The position numbers and the translations under genes were made by a program. From Antitrichia curtipendula (lineage: Eukaryota > Streptophyta > Bryopsida > Hypnales > Leucodontaceae), in contig OX579637.1 in NCBI GenBank assembly GCA_951230915.1, positions 32,116,001-32,180,000 of the forward strand: DNA of 64,000 nucleotides, given 5' to 3'. Under the pieces are notes generated by a model, which did no database searches, was not told the origin of the DNA, and saw only the letters and a program-made list of their open reading frames with translations. Positions 49,546 to 59,259 of the stretch are shown here, piece by piece; positions within the stretch are counted from its first letter, which is position 1; every line of letters begins with the position of its first letter.

Positions 49546-50673
49546 TATAACTAAGTGACTCTAAAGATCAAATCCACGAGATTCTGTAAAGTATCTAGCC
49601 TTATTAACAAACTAAGCCAAGTCAGTAGTAGAATCCGTGTTTTCCGATCCTATTCCTAAAACCGGAAACACAAACACCCAGAAAACTAATGACCGGATTC
49701 TCTCTATCTTCCGATTCCAACTAGTCTTTCGGTCGTCAAATCCAACAAAACCCCAGGATCATACTACTTCCGGTCCTGGTATCCGTCTAGACCAATCCGC
49801 TCTAGACAACTCACAACTATTTCCTCTCTTATCCGGTTTGGTTTTACCTCTGTTTAGCCATCAGAGGGGTCGCCGCTTGCTTTTGAGAGTGGTAGGCCCA
49901 CCACACCTTCTGTAACTTATAGTGGCTGAAGACCCACTTCCCTAATCTCTATCTCCTCGACTAATACGGATCCGGTTTGGTCCTTCACAGCACTCAAGAT
50001 AGCGATCCGGTTGCAGGTCACGCAAGGACCCCCTGTACGATCCTTTCAATAGTACAACGACCTTGATGCAATCCTAATCCGTGCGAAGCTAAGGCGGTTA
50101 CAAGTGCACCCGTCCGTTCCAACAACAACTAGAGTTCTTCCGTTTATCGCTAAGATGGCAAGACCTCACGAGAGATTGGGCACTCGACCAGATTTCCTAC
50201 CCAGGAGTTCTAGCACGACTAAGGAATCCCTCCCTATCTACCTAGCCTAACAATGGCTTCCTCACCCGGAATCTCAAACTCTAGACGCGCTGAGGCACTG
50301 AAGTTCACTTCCAACTCTATCTATCCGCTCTCATGCACTTAGAATCAAGAAAATACACCAAGGGGAGAAATTCCCAACACACCCGCTCGTGCCTCCCTAA
50401 CTCCTTCTCATACCAACCTGCCAAACTTGGGAGAAAACGTATAACAAGAGAGCAAATAGGAAACACAAAAAAATGTAGAGGAAAGACTCCCAGTCCCCAG
50501 CTCAGGGACTGACTTATATACACTTTGAGAACTCCCAAAAATTCAAAAGGCAAAAAGCGCCTTTAAAAGTCAACCTAAATCCGGATCCTAACTTCCGATC
50601 CGCCCTAATACTACCGGATCGGAATACTATTCCGGATCCGTTCCTGTCCTATCCTATAAGAATCTAACTTACT

Positions 50674-51783
50674 TTACATTGCTATCCCGCGCCCCAACGA
50701 AGGACTCTTGGGCTCCGCCTCCAATTGCTCGAAGACTTCTCCCAAGTTCTTGTTCCGCTCTCCGGCTATCGGATTTGGCAGATCGGAACCGGGAGAGGAA
50801 TCTATGTTGATCGGCGCGGTCTGGGAAGGCTGACTCGACTTCGACTGCGGAGTCTGATCTCTTCCTTCCCTTGGGTCTGGCACGTCCGGAAACGATTCCG
50901 GCATGGAAATGTCTGACAGGTGGACCCTCATCGATCCGGTCAGTTTCTGTGCGCATTCCTCCATCCGGTTTGCAGTTCCTCGCGCTTGGACCAAATTCTT
51001 CTCCACCTGCTCGGAGAAGTCAGTCAGGATCCGAACTATTCGGGAACCGGATAGCTTCTTCTCCTCCAAGACCTTCTCGTCAAAGAGCCTGGCCTTGACT
51101 GCCGCGCTTCCGACCTCACCAAAAGTCGCCTTCACCGCTTCCGCAACCTTCTGCGTCTCGTCCGCCATCATCCGGGTGGCGGCTATATCTTCCTTGAAGG
51201 TGGCCACTTCCGCCTTCAGCATGTCGACCTCCTCCTGAAGTCGACGGATCTCTGCTTCTTGCTTCCGGATCTCGGCCGGATTGGTGATGCAATCCGCTAC
51301 CTTCCCCAGCAACTTCCTGTCCGGTGCTGCGTGCACCAACTCCCCGATCTGGGTCAGGGCAATCCTCTTCGCCTCCCAATCTGCGCGGATGTCGCAGAGG
51401 GTCTTGACGAGCTTCTCGGACGGATCAGGAGGTCCCTTCTTCGAGGTGCCCGCCTTCTCCGCTTCCGGTTTCTTCTCCTTTCCGGTCTTGTCGCCGAGAG
51501 GCGATCCTCTTCCGGTCGGAGACGTCGTCTTATGCCGCTTGGGCTGCCACTCCACCTCTTCTTCATCTTCTTCTTCTTCTTCGGTCTCGAATCCGGTTTC
51601 CTCTTCCTCCTCATCCGTTTCCGATTCATCGTACTTCAGGAGATTCTCCTGAGCCTTCCACTCCTTCTCTTCCGAGTCCAACAGGAGTTGGTGATGCTCG
51701 TAAAGGTGGAAGAGGTAGGGACACACCGGTGTCGGCCTACTCCTTCCAACCCTGGTCGCGAGCTGGGCCACCAGATCAAACAT
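50674..51783 (-). CDS. Transposon-encoded coiled-coil protein (ORF2 of the insertion)
   Basis: 369 codons from ATG at 51783. The first 30 residues (TPVCPYLFHLYEHHQ) continue the similarity of the frame upstream. An acidic stretch of Glu/Asp follows (about residues 50-75), then a basic linker, then a long coiled coil with heptad-like EIRKQEAEIRRLQEEVDML (about 160-260), and a Ser/Pro-rich tail. The style resembles the 'putative plant transposon protein' family found in gag-like positions of plant elements; this is a tentative match from memory. It is in the same frame as the next gene upstream, separated by one TAG and three sense codons. Confidence 0.6.
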   Translation of the reverse strand: MFDLVAQLATRVGRSRPTPVCPYLFHLYEHHQLLLDSEEKEWKAQENLLKYDESETDEEEEETGFETEEEEEDEEEVEWQPKRHKTTSPTGRGSPLGDKTGKEKKPEAEKAGTSKKGPPDPSEKLVKTLCDIRADWEAKRIALTQIGELVHAAPDRKLLGKVADCITNPAEIRKQEAEIRRLQEEVDMLKAEVATFKEDIAATRMMADETQKVAEAVKATFGEVGSAAVKARLFDEKVLEEKKLSGSRIVRILTDFSEQVEKNLVQARGTANRMEECAQKLTGSMRVHLSDISMPESFPDVPDPREGRDQTPQSKSSQPSQTAPINIDSSPGSDLPNPIAGERNKNLGEVFEQLEAEPKSPSLGRGIAM

Positions 51784-51792
51784 GATCCGGGC

Positions 51793-52311
51793 CTAGTCCG
51801 CCTTCCGGTCTCCGCTCAGAGCACCGAAAATTGTGTTGCCGAGGGTGATCGTCACCCTTGTCGGCTTCTCCGGATGAAGGATCGGAATGAGGAACTGCAA
51901 CAACTTCCGGTGCCGGTCATCGATGCAATCCTCCACCGCGTATCCGTCCTTGGGGTTGACCGCTCTCCGGAACTTCCCGCGGATGTACTCATCCTTCCGG
52001 TTCGCCATTCCGAGACCTCCTGCCCGGAACTTGTATACCTCCTTCCAGATCTCTTCCGTCCACTCTGCCGGAACATAGCGGAGCGTATTGTCAAACTGGT
52101 TCGTCCACTTCCCCTGGATCTCCTTCACCATCCGCTCGTCCTTAAAACCCCAGGGTTTGTCGAGCAAACCGTGACACCCCATCCGGTTGAAATCTAATCT
52201 AAGCATCTCCTTCTCCTCCTCTGTCGAGGGGAGAACCAGAACGATCTTCCGGAGTTTAACCGGAGCCGACGATGTGGATGGCCCTTGTCTATTCCGCCTA
52301 AGCTGCGGCAT
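51793..52311 (-). CDS. Transposon-encoded protein, N-terminal part (ORF1 of the insertion)
   Basis: 172 codons from ATG at 52311 to TAG at 51793. It begins with a short basic Ser-rich tail and then a folded-looking region (MGCHGLLDKPWGF, VPAEWTEEIWKEVYKF, PILHPEKPTRVTITLGNTIF). It and the following frame look like one domain cut by a stop. The leader between the TATA box and this ATG is about 240 bases. Either the UAG is read through, or it is a nonsense change, or the two are made separately. Confidence 0.6.
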   Translation of the reverse strand: MPQLRRNRQGPSTSSAPVKLRKIVLVLPSTEEEKEMLRLDFNRMGCHGLLDKPWGFKDERMVKEIQGKWTNQFDNTLRYVPAEWTEEIWKEVYKFRAGGLGMANRKDEYIRGKFRRAVNPKDGYAVEDCIDDRHRKLLQFLIPILHPEKPTRVTITLGNTIFGALSGDRKAD

Positions 52312-52582
52312 GGATACAGACTAGATCTAAACAGTCTCTTTTCGATTCTACCTCACCCAGTCCTAGCCGCACGTCCCGTTCTCACTTTTTCTCTCCGATC
52401 TCAACTGGAAACCTGCACAGCAATCGGTACACAACCGGAAACCTACCCTGCAGCACACCTCTAACACTCGCACACTTACGCACATACGCGAATCACTCAC
52501 ACAACGCCGAAACACGAGGAGTACGACAAAACACTCTCACCAAACGGAGTTTGGAAAAGGAGTGCGACTGAGGAGGTTCTGG

Positions 52583-52592
52583 CCTTTTATAG
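52583..52592 (-). promoter_or_regulatory. TATA box of the inserted element
   Basis: CTATAAAAGG on the - strand, about 270 bases upstream of the ATG at 52311 and just downstream of the CCGGAT repeat array. Position and sequence suit an RNA polymerase II core promoter. A second TATA-like string, TATATAAG, lies on the same strand near 50515. Confidence 0.6.
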
Positions 52593-52644
52593 TCTCTCTT
52601 GACCTAAAAGTGGTCATGATGACTTTTACCAGCCCTGTCCCACC

Positions 52645-52725
52645 AATCCGGTCTAACCTAATCCGGTCTTCTAACCATAATCCGGTCTTCTAACCCTAAT
52701 CCGGTCTTCTAACACTTCCGGACAA
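52645..52725. repeat. Short tandem repeat with ATCCGGTCTTCTAAC units
   Basis: Four close copies of AATCCGGTCTTCTAACC-like sequence, period about 18-20, directly upstream of the TATA box. Isolated CCGGATC strings recur at 50580-50640. Likely an enhancer-type array of the element. Confidence 0.75.
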
Positions 52726-53020
52726 GGTTCTGATTCCATTCCGGTTCCTGAGTATCACTGCTAGGACCGGATTCTTTCCAACTGTTCCACTACTTTAATG
52801 TCTTTCTTAATTTTCCGTTCTCTTCTGTTTCTAAATGGAACCTGGATACTAATTAATAGTATTCGATCCATTTTCTAGATAAACAAATGAAAACCAAAAA
52901 TTTTGGTTGCGACATTCAGTGACTCGACAACCTGCTGAAAATCCGACAAACAGCGCGTTAGAGTCTAGTTAAGAATCTGTTCTCAAATATAAGCATTATA
53001 AGAAATGGTTAGCTTCTTAC

Positions 53021-54834
53021 TTGGAATCCGGGGTCGGAGGTATTTTGGGGGAGACCCTTCTCCGCTCTTGTTGACACCCTGAAGTGCTTTCTTGCCCTCA
53101 TCACCGTCCCGTTGCCGATTTCCTATCTCGTCCTGAATCATTGGCCCTTTCCCCCTTTCGTCGCCGCAATTTTCCTCTTTCCCCCTATCGTCGCCAGTAA
53201 TTGGCCCCTTCCCCTTTTCAATGTCGTTGTTGCTCGCTTGCTCTTCCTCATTGCCTTCCTCGTAGAATAGTTGATCCATTGGATCTCCTCCTTCCAATCC
53301 TGCATGCGGCCCATTCTGAAATGCCCAGTTAAACAAGGGTTTGTACAGAAATCTAAGCACTCGCCTTACGGCTTGCGTATGCTGTTTCTTCTTTTGAAGT
53401 GCAGTAGAATCCGAAGGGTCGATGATTCCGAACGCAATTAAATCATTACTCAGAGATTCAGCAATTGATTTGACCGCATCCACAACACACAATTTCATTA
53501 TGTCTGCGGCCTCATATGGTAAGGCCTCCAGCACTTCTTCGTTAATTCCCTCACCGTTTCCAGGAGCCACTTTGCTTGAGACTTCTAGTGCAACAGTGGA
53601 GGCGACAGAAGCAATATCCACAGTCACCCTCCCTCTACATCTTGGATTCATGGGTACCAAGTCAACGAGGGTGTCCTTCTGTTCGTCCACCGTAATTCCC
53701 GTGAGCAGGAGACCTGGCGAAACGACCGTCGTGATATCCCCCGATGTAGAAGTTGCTACCCCTACCAGATGTCCGTCAATATCCTTGCTTGCTGCCTGAT
53801 TAACCTACGCCATGACGACCTCCGTTTCTTGGACGATCAGGGGATCCCTCGATGCCTCTGTGCCCACCCCAACCCCCTTATCAAGGTTTCCAGAGCCTGG
53901 TGCAGGGGCAACTGTCACGGGAACCCCCAACTCAAGTCTGCTGGTGTCAATCCCCGTGAGGTCTCTACCAAGAGTAAGCTCTGGGCACCCTTCACCTATA
54001 TCCTCTGGAGTCTTATGGATTAGCGTGGGGTACCCGGATGATTGGCGGCCGGTGCTTTCATCTGAGTTTTCCAGACCTGGGATACGCTCTACAACACCCT
54101 TCATTATGTCCAATACAGTCCTTGTCTTCATCGTGGGATCCTTTAATGGACCTGGAACTCTTATGTCCTCCGTTTGATTCATCCCTCGGGCAGGTTCTAT
54201 CCCATCGAGCAAATTCCTGATAACTCCATCACCACTAGCTGTCTGCGGTAATTCCTCGTCGGGAACGCCTAAATTGACAGTCGCCTGAGATGACGGCAGG
54301 CAAGCACATGTCAGAAGTATGCCTACCGCGTGTGATGCTTCGGGATTCACAATCCCAGTTGACATCTGCGGATCTTGTTCCCCCTCGACGACGTCCCTGT
54401 TCAAATTCGCTTTGGGACTGACCACCTTCCGCGTCTGCACTACCTTGCCATCGTCGCTTCGCAGCCTTCTTTCCAGCAGTATCTCTTCCACAGCCAAGAT
54501 ACTTGGCCAGATTCATTCCAATCTTCCTTTTGGATGTCCTTGGGTTCTCGAGCGGAGGCCCTGTAACCTCATCGCCTGTTGAACTATCGGACAGGAAATG
54601 CACTTGTCGTCCAGCTCCTTCCGACTGAGGAGGTTTCTGTGGCTGCTTGACTACATCTCCCAGCCGACTCGGTGCTGGCGGTTCAGATTGATGCTCCTGT
54701 TGCTCGACCACATTGTTTGGACCCGTTGGAGGCGACTGAACATTGGGGTCACTGACATTTACGTCCTTAGACCGTCCTGCTGGAGTTATTGAAGGCGCAT
54801 CTTCCTCTTGCGTCGAATCCAAAAACAAATCACT
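53021..54834 (-). pseudogene. Gene R, disordered region exon (decayed)
   Basis: A long exon ending at a good donor GTAAGA (from 53020). Its upstream part (54834-54480) is Ser/Pro/Asp-rich with KRKIGMNLAKYLG and a basic KKAAKRRW cluster; then the frame shifts near 54480-54490; the next frame runs 54497-53808 and has the LLTCACLPSSQA stretch alignable with L. A TAG at 53805-53807 interrupts it, and the frame continues open to 53021 with a helical region (EVLEALPYEAADIM, SLSNDLIAFGIID) and three repeats of the type GKGPI/M near the end. No enzyme motif is visible. The 5' boundary is not certain. Confidence 0.55.
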
Positions 54835-54889
54835 TGGACATTTAGAATCCCAATAAAACACCAGAACTCATTAATGTGAGCTTCCCAAG

Positions 54890-54907
54890 ATCAGGGGATC
54901 TCACGAT
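54890..54907. repeat. 18-bp palindrome in R intron 3
   Basis: ATCAGGGGATCTCACGAT, imperfect, with an L-like left arm and an R-like right arm. It is about 25 bases into the intron (donor GTTAGTGTG from 54932), matching the offset of the palindrome in L intron 3 (3791-3808). Confidence 0.85.
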
Positions 54908-54932
54908 GGTTCAGCAATTAAAGCACACTAAC

Positions 54933-55223
54933 CTTGTTGTGATCAACCGACCTTGTTCCTGTACGTTGCTGGGATTCGTCGATGACCTCATTCACTATAT
55001 TTTCCTCATGCTCGTCATGGGAATCTAGAGGATCGGATGGGTTGATTTCGTCATTATCAACCTCCATGTCCGGTTGATCCTCGGCCTCGCCGGTGCCTTG
55101 TGGAACTGGAGGAGTTGCCGCGGGTGCTTCCTTATTGTTCCAAATCTGTTTGGCGACGACCTCACTTGCCGTCACAGCTTCAACGGAATGCACTACCTCT
55201 AGCACTTGAACACCTCCTAAATT
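54933..55223 (-). pseudogene. Gene R, exon after the MTase-like region (open frame)
   Basis: Lies between acceptor AATTCAG (ending at 55224) and donor GTTAGT (from 54932). The first third, VQVLEVVHSVEA...VVAKQI, aligns with L 3537-3764; the rest is acidic and Pro-rich. No lesions. The preceding intron, 55224-55323, lacks a palindrome, as does its L counterpart. Confidence 0.65.
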
Positions 55224-55323
55224 CTGAATTACACCAATCAGTTGTTAGTGTGCCTGAAACTGGCAGGACCAAAACATTGCGTTGCTCGAAATGAAAGGAA
55301 GATTGTGGAGCCCAAGAGCTTAC

Positions 55324-56686
55324 CAGTCCCAGGTAGGTGAACTCGGGACCGCCGTTGACATTCACGAGGACAAGGTCGGTGCATGCGAGTCCTTTAAATA
55401 TCTCCTCCGCCATCTTGATCTTTAGGTAAGGCACATGCGGTCGTCACCAATACGGGTGGACATCCTTCATGTCTTGCGATTTGTAAGTCTGCTTCAGATC
55501 AGTTAACCCAGGGAAGTAGGCTTTGAAGGAATCATGCTTGGTTCCCTGAGGGATGTGCTCAAAGATGAAGACAAGAAACACGTTGAACCCCTCCCCGGCC
55601 GGTGACAAAAGGAAGAAGTCGTCTGGCCCAGCCATGTAAGTCACAACGTGCCAGTCCTACAACCTTGCTCTCATCTGCTCATCTCTTTTCTCGAGATAAC
55701 CCGCAATAGTGTGGAATCCCTCGGCATCTGTGATGAGGACGGCGCCAGCCTTCGGTGAGACAGTCTTGTCCTTTGGGTCGTAGAACTCCAGAGCATTAAA
55801 GAGTCTGTTCAGTTTTCCAAACTCCAGCATCTTCGTACGGGATCCATAGGATGCCTCCTCAAACATGAACCAGATGTAAAGGTGACGCTTCTTCTTTCCC
55901 CGCCATGCCTTGACGTCCGGGGCCGACAAAGTTGCGCTGATATCCCAGGTTCTCTCGTCCATCATTTTGCATAGATAATGCTTTGAAAAATCCTGTACAT
56001 GCGCCTGTGTCACTTCATCCTCCATTGCGGACTTGAAGAACGACTCCCACATATTAATGACGATTTTAGGGAGGTCCTTTGGGTCGAACATCTTGTTCAA
56101 TCCCTTTGTCCTACCTTCCAGCCACTTCTTGCCAACAGGGACTTCCATGGCCTTGTTCACCCACAAATCTAATTCATCACGTCCGATGTCCTTCTTGGTC
56201 GCAAAGTCCTCCCATGTGGATTCTAGGATATGGTACATACTCCATCTTTCTCATGGGCAGCAGTTGATTTGTATAGTGTGCCAAGAGCTCGTTCTTCATG
56301 GCCCTCACCAGCCTCAATCTTGCACCAGTGGTATTAAGAGGGATGATTTTGAAATTCTGCCGGCCACTCTTCTGACCTGTCATCCTCGAACTCTTTACAC
56401 AGACGTAGTTGGCTTCCACTTGATCCGCAAGGTGGTTTATGTCCTCCGATCAAAGTCCTTAGAGCGTCTTGAAGTCGTTCTGCGTTAGGGGTTTTTGCTC
56501 CTGCTTCCCACATATATCGACCAGGCCCGTTCCATCGGGAAGATAACCTTTCATAAATTTCTCCTCAATGTCGATCCACCTCTTTACGTCAGCGTCGTCC
56601 TCTAGGAAGAGCAGGGGTATTCGCAGTTCCGACATATCTACAGTCTTGACACCCGCAAAGATTGTCACCAAGCACGGATGAAATGC
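55324..56686 (-). pseudogene. Gene R, exon with weakly methyltransferase-like region (decayed)
   Basis: Begins after acceptor GTGCAG (56687) and ends at donor GTAAGC (from 55323). Alignable to L exon 2098-3451 throughout: LLFLEDDADVKRW, RAMKNELL, WLEGRTKGLNKM, TDAEGF, DWHVVTY, LVLVNVNGGPEF. Lesions: TAA at 56459, TGA at 56450, a one-base shift near 56245, TAG at 55657 (Trp in L) and TGA at 55444 (Arg in L). The final strand-turn-helix has the outline of an amino-methyltransferase motif I without clear catalytic residues; low confidence on function. Confidence 0.6.
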
Positions 56687-56748
56687 CTGCACAACAGAGT
56701 CAAAGTGAATACCCAATGATCAAGTTTACACCATGAATGGGATACGAA

Positions 56749-57121
56749 GTCGTGAGATCCCATGATCATCGATAGTTACAGTAAAACAAATCGGCATAGC
56801 ATCAATTGTATGGGATAGACTAGAAAACCATCAGAGGATATTACTATGACGGCATTGTGAAGGAAATGGAAGTAGAACACAAACATGGACATCGTGGGAT
56901 CACACGATTGATATTCCGATAGTTGATCTGAAAAGTCAAAAACAGGAATCCACAATACAATTCCTAGAAATGAAGCCAGAATCCAAATCACACAAACCTT
57001 AGTTATGTCCACAGAGGATTTGAGAATGCTTTGCCGGAGCAATGGTAGAACCCACAATGATTTCATTACAATGTCGTCTGCTTATGTCTGTAAGTACAAG
57101 TCAATTAGGGGATCCCACGAT
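56749..57121. repeat. Three 18-bp palindromes in R intron 1
   Basis: 56749-56766 (GTCGTGAGATCCCATGAT), 56893-56910 (ATCGTGGGATCACACGAT) and 57104-57121 (ATTAGGGGATCCCACGAT), in the intron 56687-57179. The L intron here has one copy. The rest of the intron is unremarkable. Confidence 0.88.
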
Positions 57122-57179
57122 GACTGCTAAGTGTTCCATTGAGATGCAGAGTCAACATAAATATGAATTGGAATCTTAC

Positions 57180-58502
57180 ATTATACTCTTGCGTGTGAGT
57201 TCTCCCCATTATGGCGGGCTGCGGACTTCCCATACTGCGCCATTTCGTTCTTGCGTACAAGAGCTACTTGGTGAAATTCATCTCCTTCTGTTCACCAGCG
57301 AGATTTTGGTTCAATGCCCGCGAGAAGTGCAGTAGGTCTCCGTGATTGACCTTGGGTGTTCAGACTGGAATGATGTAGAACGTAGACGCGAGCTTTCTGT
57401 CGGCCTCGGGAATTTCCTTAGCATCAATCAGGTTCTTGAAGGCCTTGACAGTGTGTTGTCCCCCAATAATGAAGTATTGCGTCTTCGGGTCTTCAAAGAT
57501 TTCCGGCTTCGGTGGTGTCTTCTCGTAGTGCGTCACCACGCCATTTGGGCCGTATGGGCCAACTTTAAGTGGGAGAACTATAATCACTCTGCTCTCTGAG
57601 TCATACTCTGGCATGATACGTGCCTTCCTCGTGATTCTGTCCAGCCGTTCATGATCGATGGCCCTGTATACAAGTAGTGCTTTCGATGCCTTGTGCAGGC
57701 ACTTCATGTTGACGCGAATCAGCTCCCCATTTTTATCACGAAGGGCTTTTCTTCCGCATTTGTAGAAGCCATTGAAGGATTTCTCATACAATGTCTTCAT
57801 CGCCATCATTTGCTCCGTTCGCATCTTCTTGATCTCTGTTTCCCCTAGAGCGACAGCCTCGTGCAGCAAAAACGGGCCCTAAGCTTTCTTCCTCTTTCCG
57901 GCTGAACCCTGTCCGACATCATCATCATCGCCTAGAGCTCCAACCACTAACTTCCTCTTCTTGGTCTTCTTGGCCGGAGACGGTGTGGGAGCATCCTCTT
58001 CGACTGCCTTGGAGGCAGCACTCAATTCAGTCAAATCTTCCTGAATGATATCCCATTGGTTCTTCATTTTTTGAGGCTTCCACGAAGGCTTCGCGGGGTC
58101 CTCGCACATCAAATGCGCCTTGGCTGTCATGGACTCACAGAGTCCCATGTTCATTGTCTTGTAGTCCAGGATGAAGCCGTAGGTAATGGACTCAGTGGAT
58201 AGGGGTACCTTCTCTTCTATGACAAGAAGCGATGTTTTGTTGTCAAGTCCTTGCACTTCCACGACCTTGAGACCGCCTGTTCCATGTCCCTTGCCGTTGT
58301 TCAGGATAGAGGGAAGAATCAAAGCTGATTCGTCACTGTCAACCTTCCAGACCAGGCCCTATTCTGTAACGCTTTGGTCGCACCGGAATATAGCTCCAGG
58401 TTTATGTGGACCCTTGTACTTGAAGTCGCGGATCCAGGAGTCAATAAAGTGACTAAGCTTCCTTGGTGAAAACTCTTCGAGACCGTCATTGAATTGATGT
58501 TC
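57180..58502 (-). pseudogene. Gene R, exon with ParB/DGQHR-like domain (decayed)
   Basis: Counterpart of L 661-1955. From the start: FSPRKL, FIDSWIRDF, FRCDQ, then a region with KTKKRKL basic cluster and Asp-rich stretch, then the main domain with FNGFYK, VIIVLPLKVGPYG, YFIIGGQHTVKAFKNL and FSRALNQN. IIGGQH plus helix, then a conserved Asn-rich segment, resembles the DGQHR/ParB superfamily (inference). Lesions: TAG at 58360 (Trp in L), TAG at 57879, TGA at 57360 (Tyr in L) and TAG at 57264 (Gln in L). The exon ends at donor GTAAGA (from 57179); the acceptor near 58503 is consistent in phase with the exon upstream. Confidence 0.7.
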
Positions 58503-58597
58503 TCTGCAGCATTGTAGACAGTGATGTTAGTGAGGGAGACGGAAAATCAATAGTCTTGCAATTCTAATTCTCTCTATATGCTTGTATTACAGGCACG

Positions 58598-59259
58598 ATT
58601 GTAGGATATCACGATTGTTGATCTTATGACATTTCCTTGAGACACATTCTACTTAGCAGTCGTTTTGACGCCTACTCCTTGTTTTGGGACAATATAGAAC
58701 GGGATATCGTCTAACTAACTGGACGGTGGATTGTAGGGCTATCACAATAGCTTCTAGATCGTAGGATATCACAATGGCATAGACATCGTAGGAAATCACG
58801 ATGACCTTTGAAGTATGTCGGTCATGCTTTCGGGATAGTTCACGGCCGCCTTCTTTTAATGATTTTCACAGGGTATTGTCTATATCGATCATGAGATCCC
58901 ACAATGAGTAATCTTTGAGGCCTATTCACCTGTTCGTCTGTGTTCGATGACGCGCACACAATGATGCATCGTGATGTCCCACGATGTTGGATTTTGTTCC
59001 TTCTTCATTTGCACTTGAGGTTTGGTTCGCATTTCCTTGGAGTCTCTACAACATTTCATCGGGGGATCCCACGATGTGGCGTGTTCTACTCCAGCGAGAT
59101 CGGTCCTCGGGACATAATTAGGCTCTTCCATGAGCCTTAATCGTGGGATCCCACGATGGACAGTCCTAAAATATCTTGAAATTGTAATCTATCGTGATAT
59201 CTCACAATGATTTTCAATGCCAACTGACTAAGAAATGGCAAATCGTGGGATCCCACGAT
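58598..59259. repeat. Cluster of ten 18-bp palindromes in the first large intron of gene R
   Basis: Copies start at 58598, 58730, 58758, 58785, 58888, 58968, 59058, 59140, 59191 and 59242. Those at 59140-59157 and 59242-59259 are identical, perfect 18-bp palindromes, ATCGTGGGATCCCACGAT. Others differ by one to five bases, mostly transitions (for example ATCGTAGGAAATCACGAT at 58785). Spacing varies from 27 to 132 and the sequence between copies is not repeated, so copies did not arise by simple tandem duplication. The whole cluster is inside the intron 58503-59498. Confidence 0.93.

Larger units (their letters stand above)
49560..52920 (-). mobile_element. GC-richer transposon-like insertion in an intron of gene R (bounds approximate)
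   Basis: A 3.4-kb block clearly different in base composition from its surroundings fills the intron 49546-53020 of gene R. It has a TATA box, two in-phase open frames on the - strand, CCGGAT-rich repeats and a long 3' non-coding part (49560-50670). GTGACTC occurs near both edges (about 49554 and 52919) and might mark the ends, but I find no convincing long terminal repeats, terminal inverted repeats or target duplication. No reverse transcriptase, integrase or transposase is present, so it would be non-autonomous. Confidence 0.55.

Noticed and set aside
51259..52197. 312-codon open frame on the + strand
   Set aside because: It is the antisense shadow of the GC-rich transposon frames on the - strand; it is Arg/Leu-rich and spans the TAG between them without any domain of its own.
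49640..52900. LTR retrotransposon with identifiable long terminal repeats
   Set aside because: No direct repeat of LTR size, primer-binding site or reverse transcriptase could be found; left as an unclassified transposon-like insertion.
24..59259. CRISPR-like array formed by the palindromes
   Set aside because: Nuclear plant sequence, irregular spacing and degenerate 18-bp palindromes scattered through introns; no feature of a CRISPR locus.
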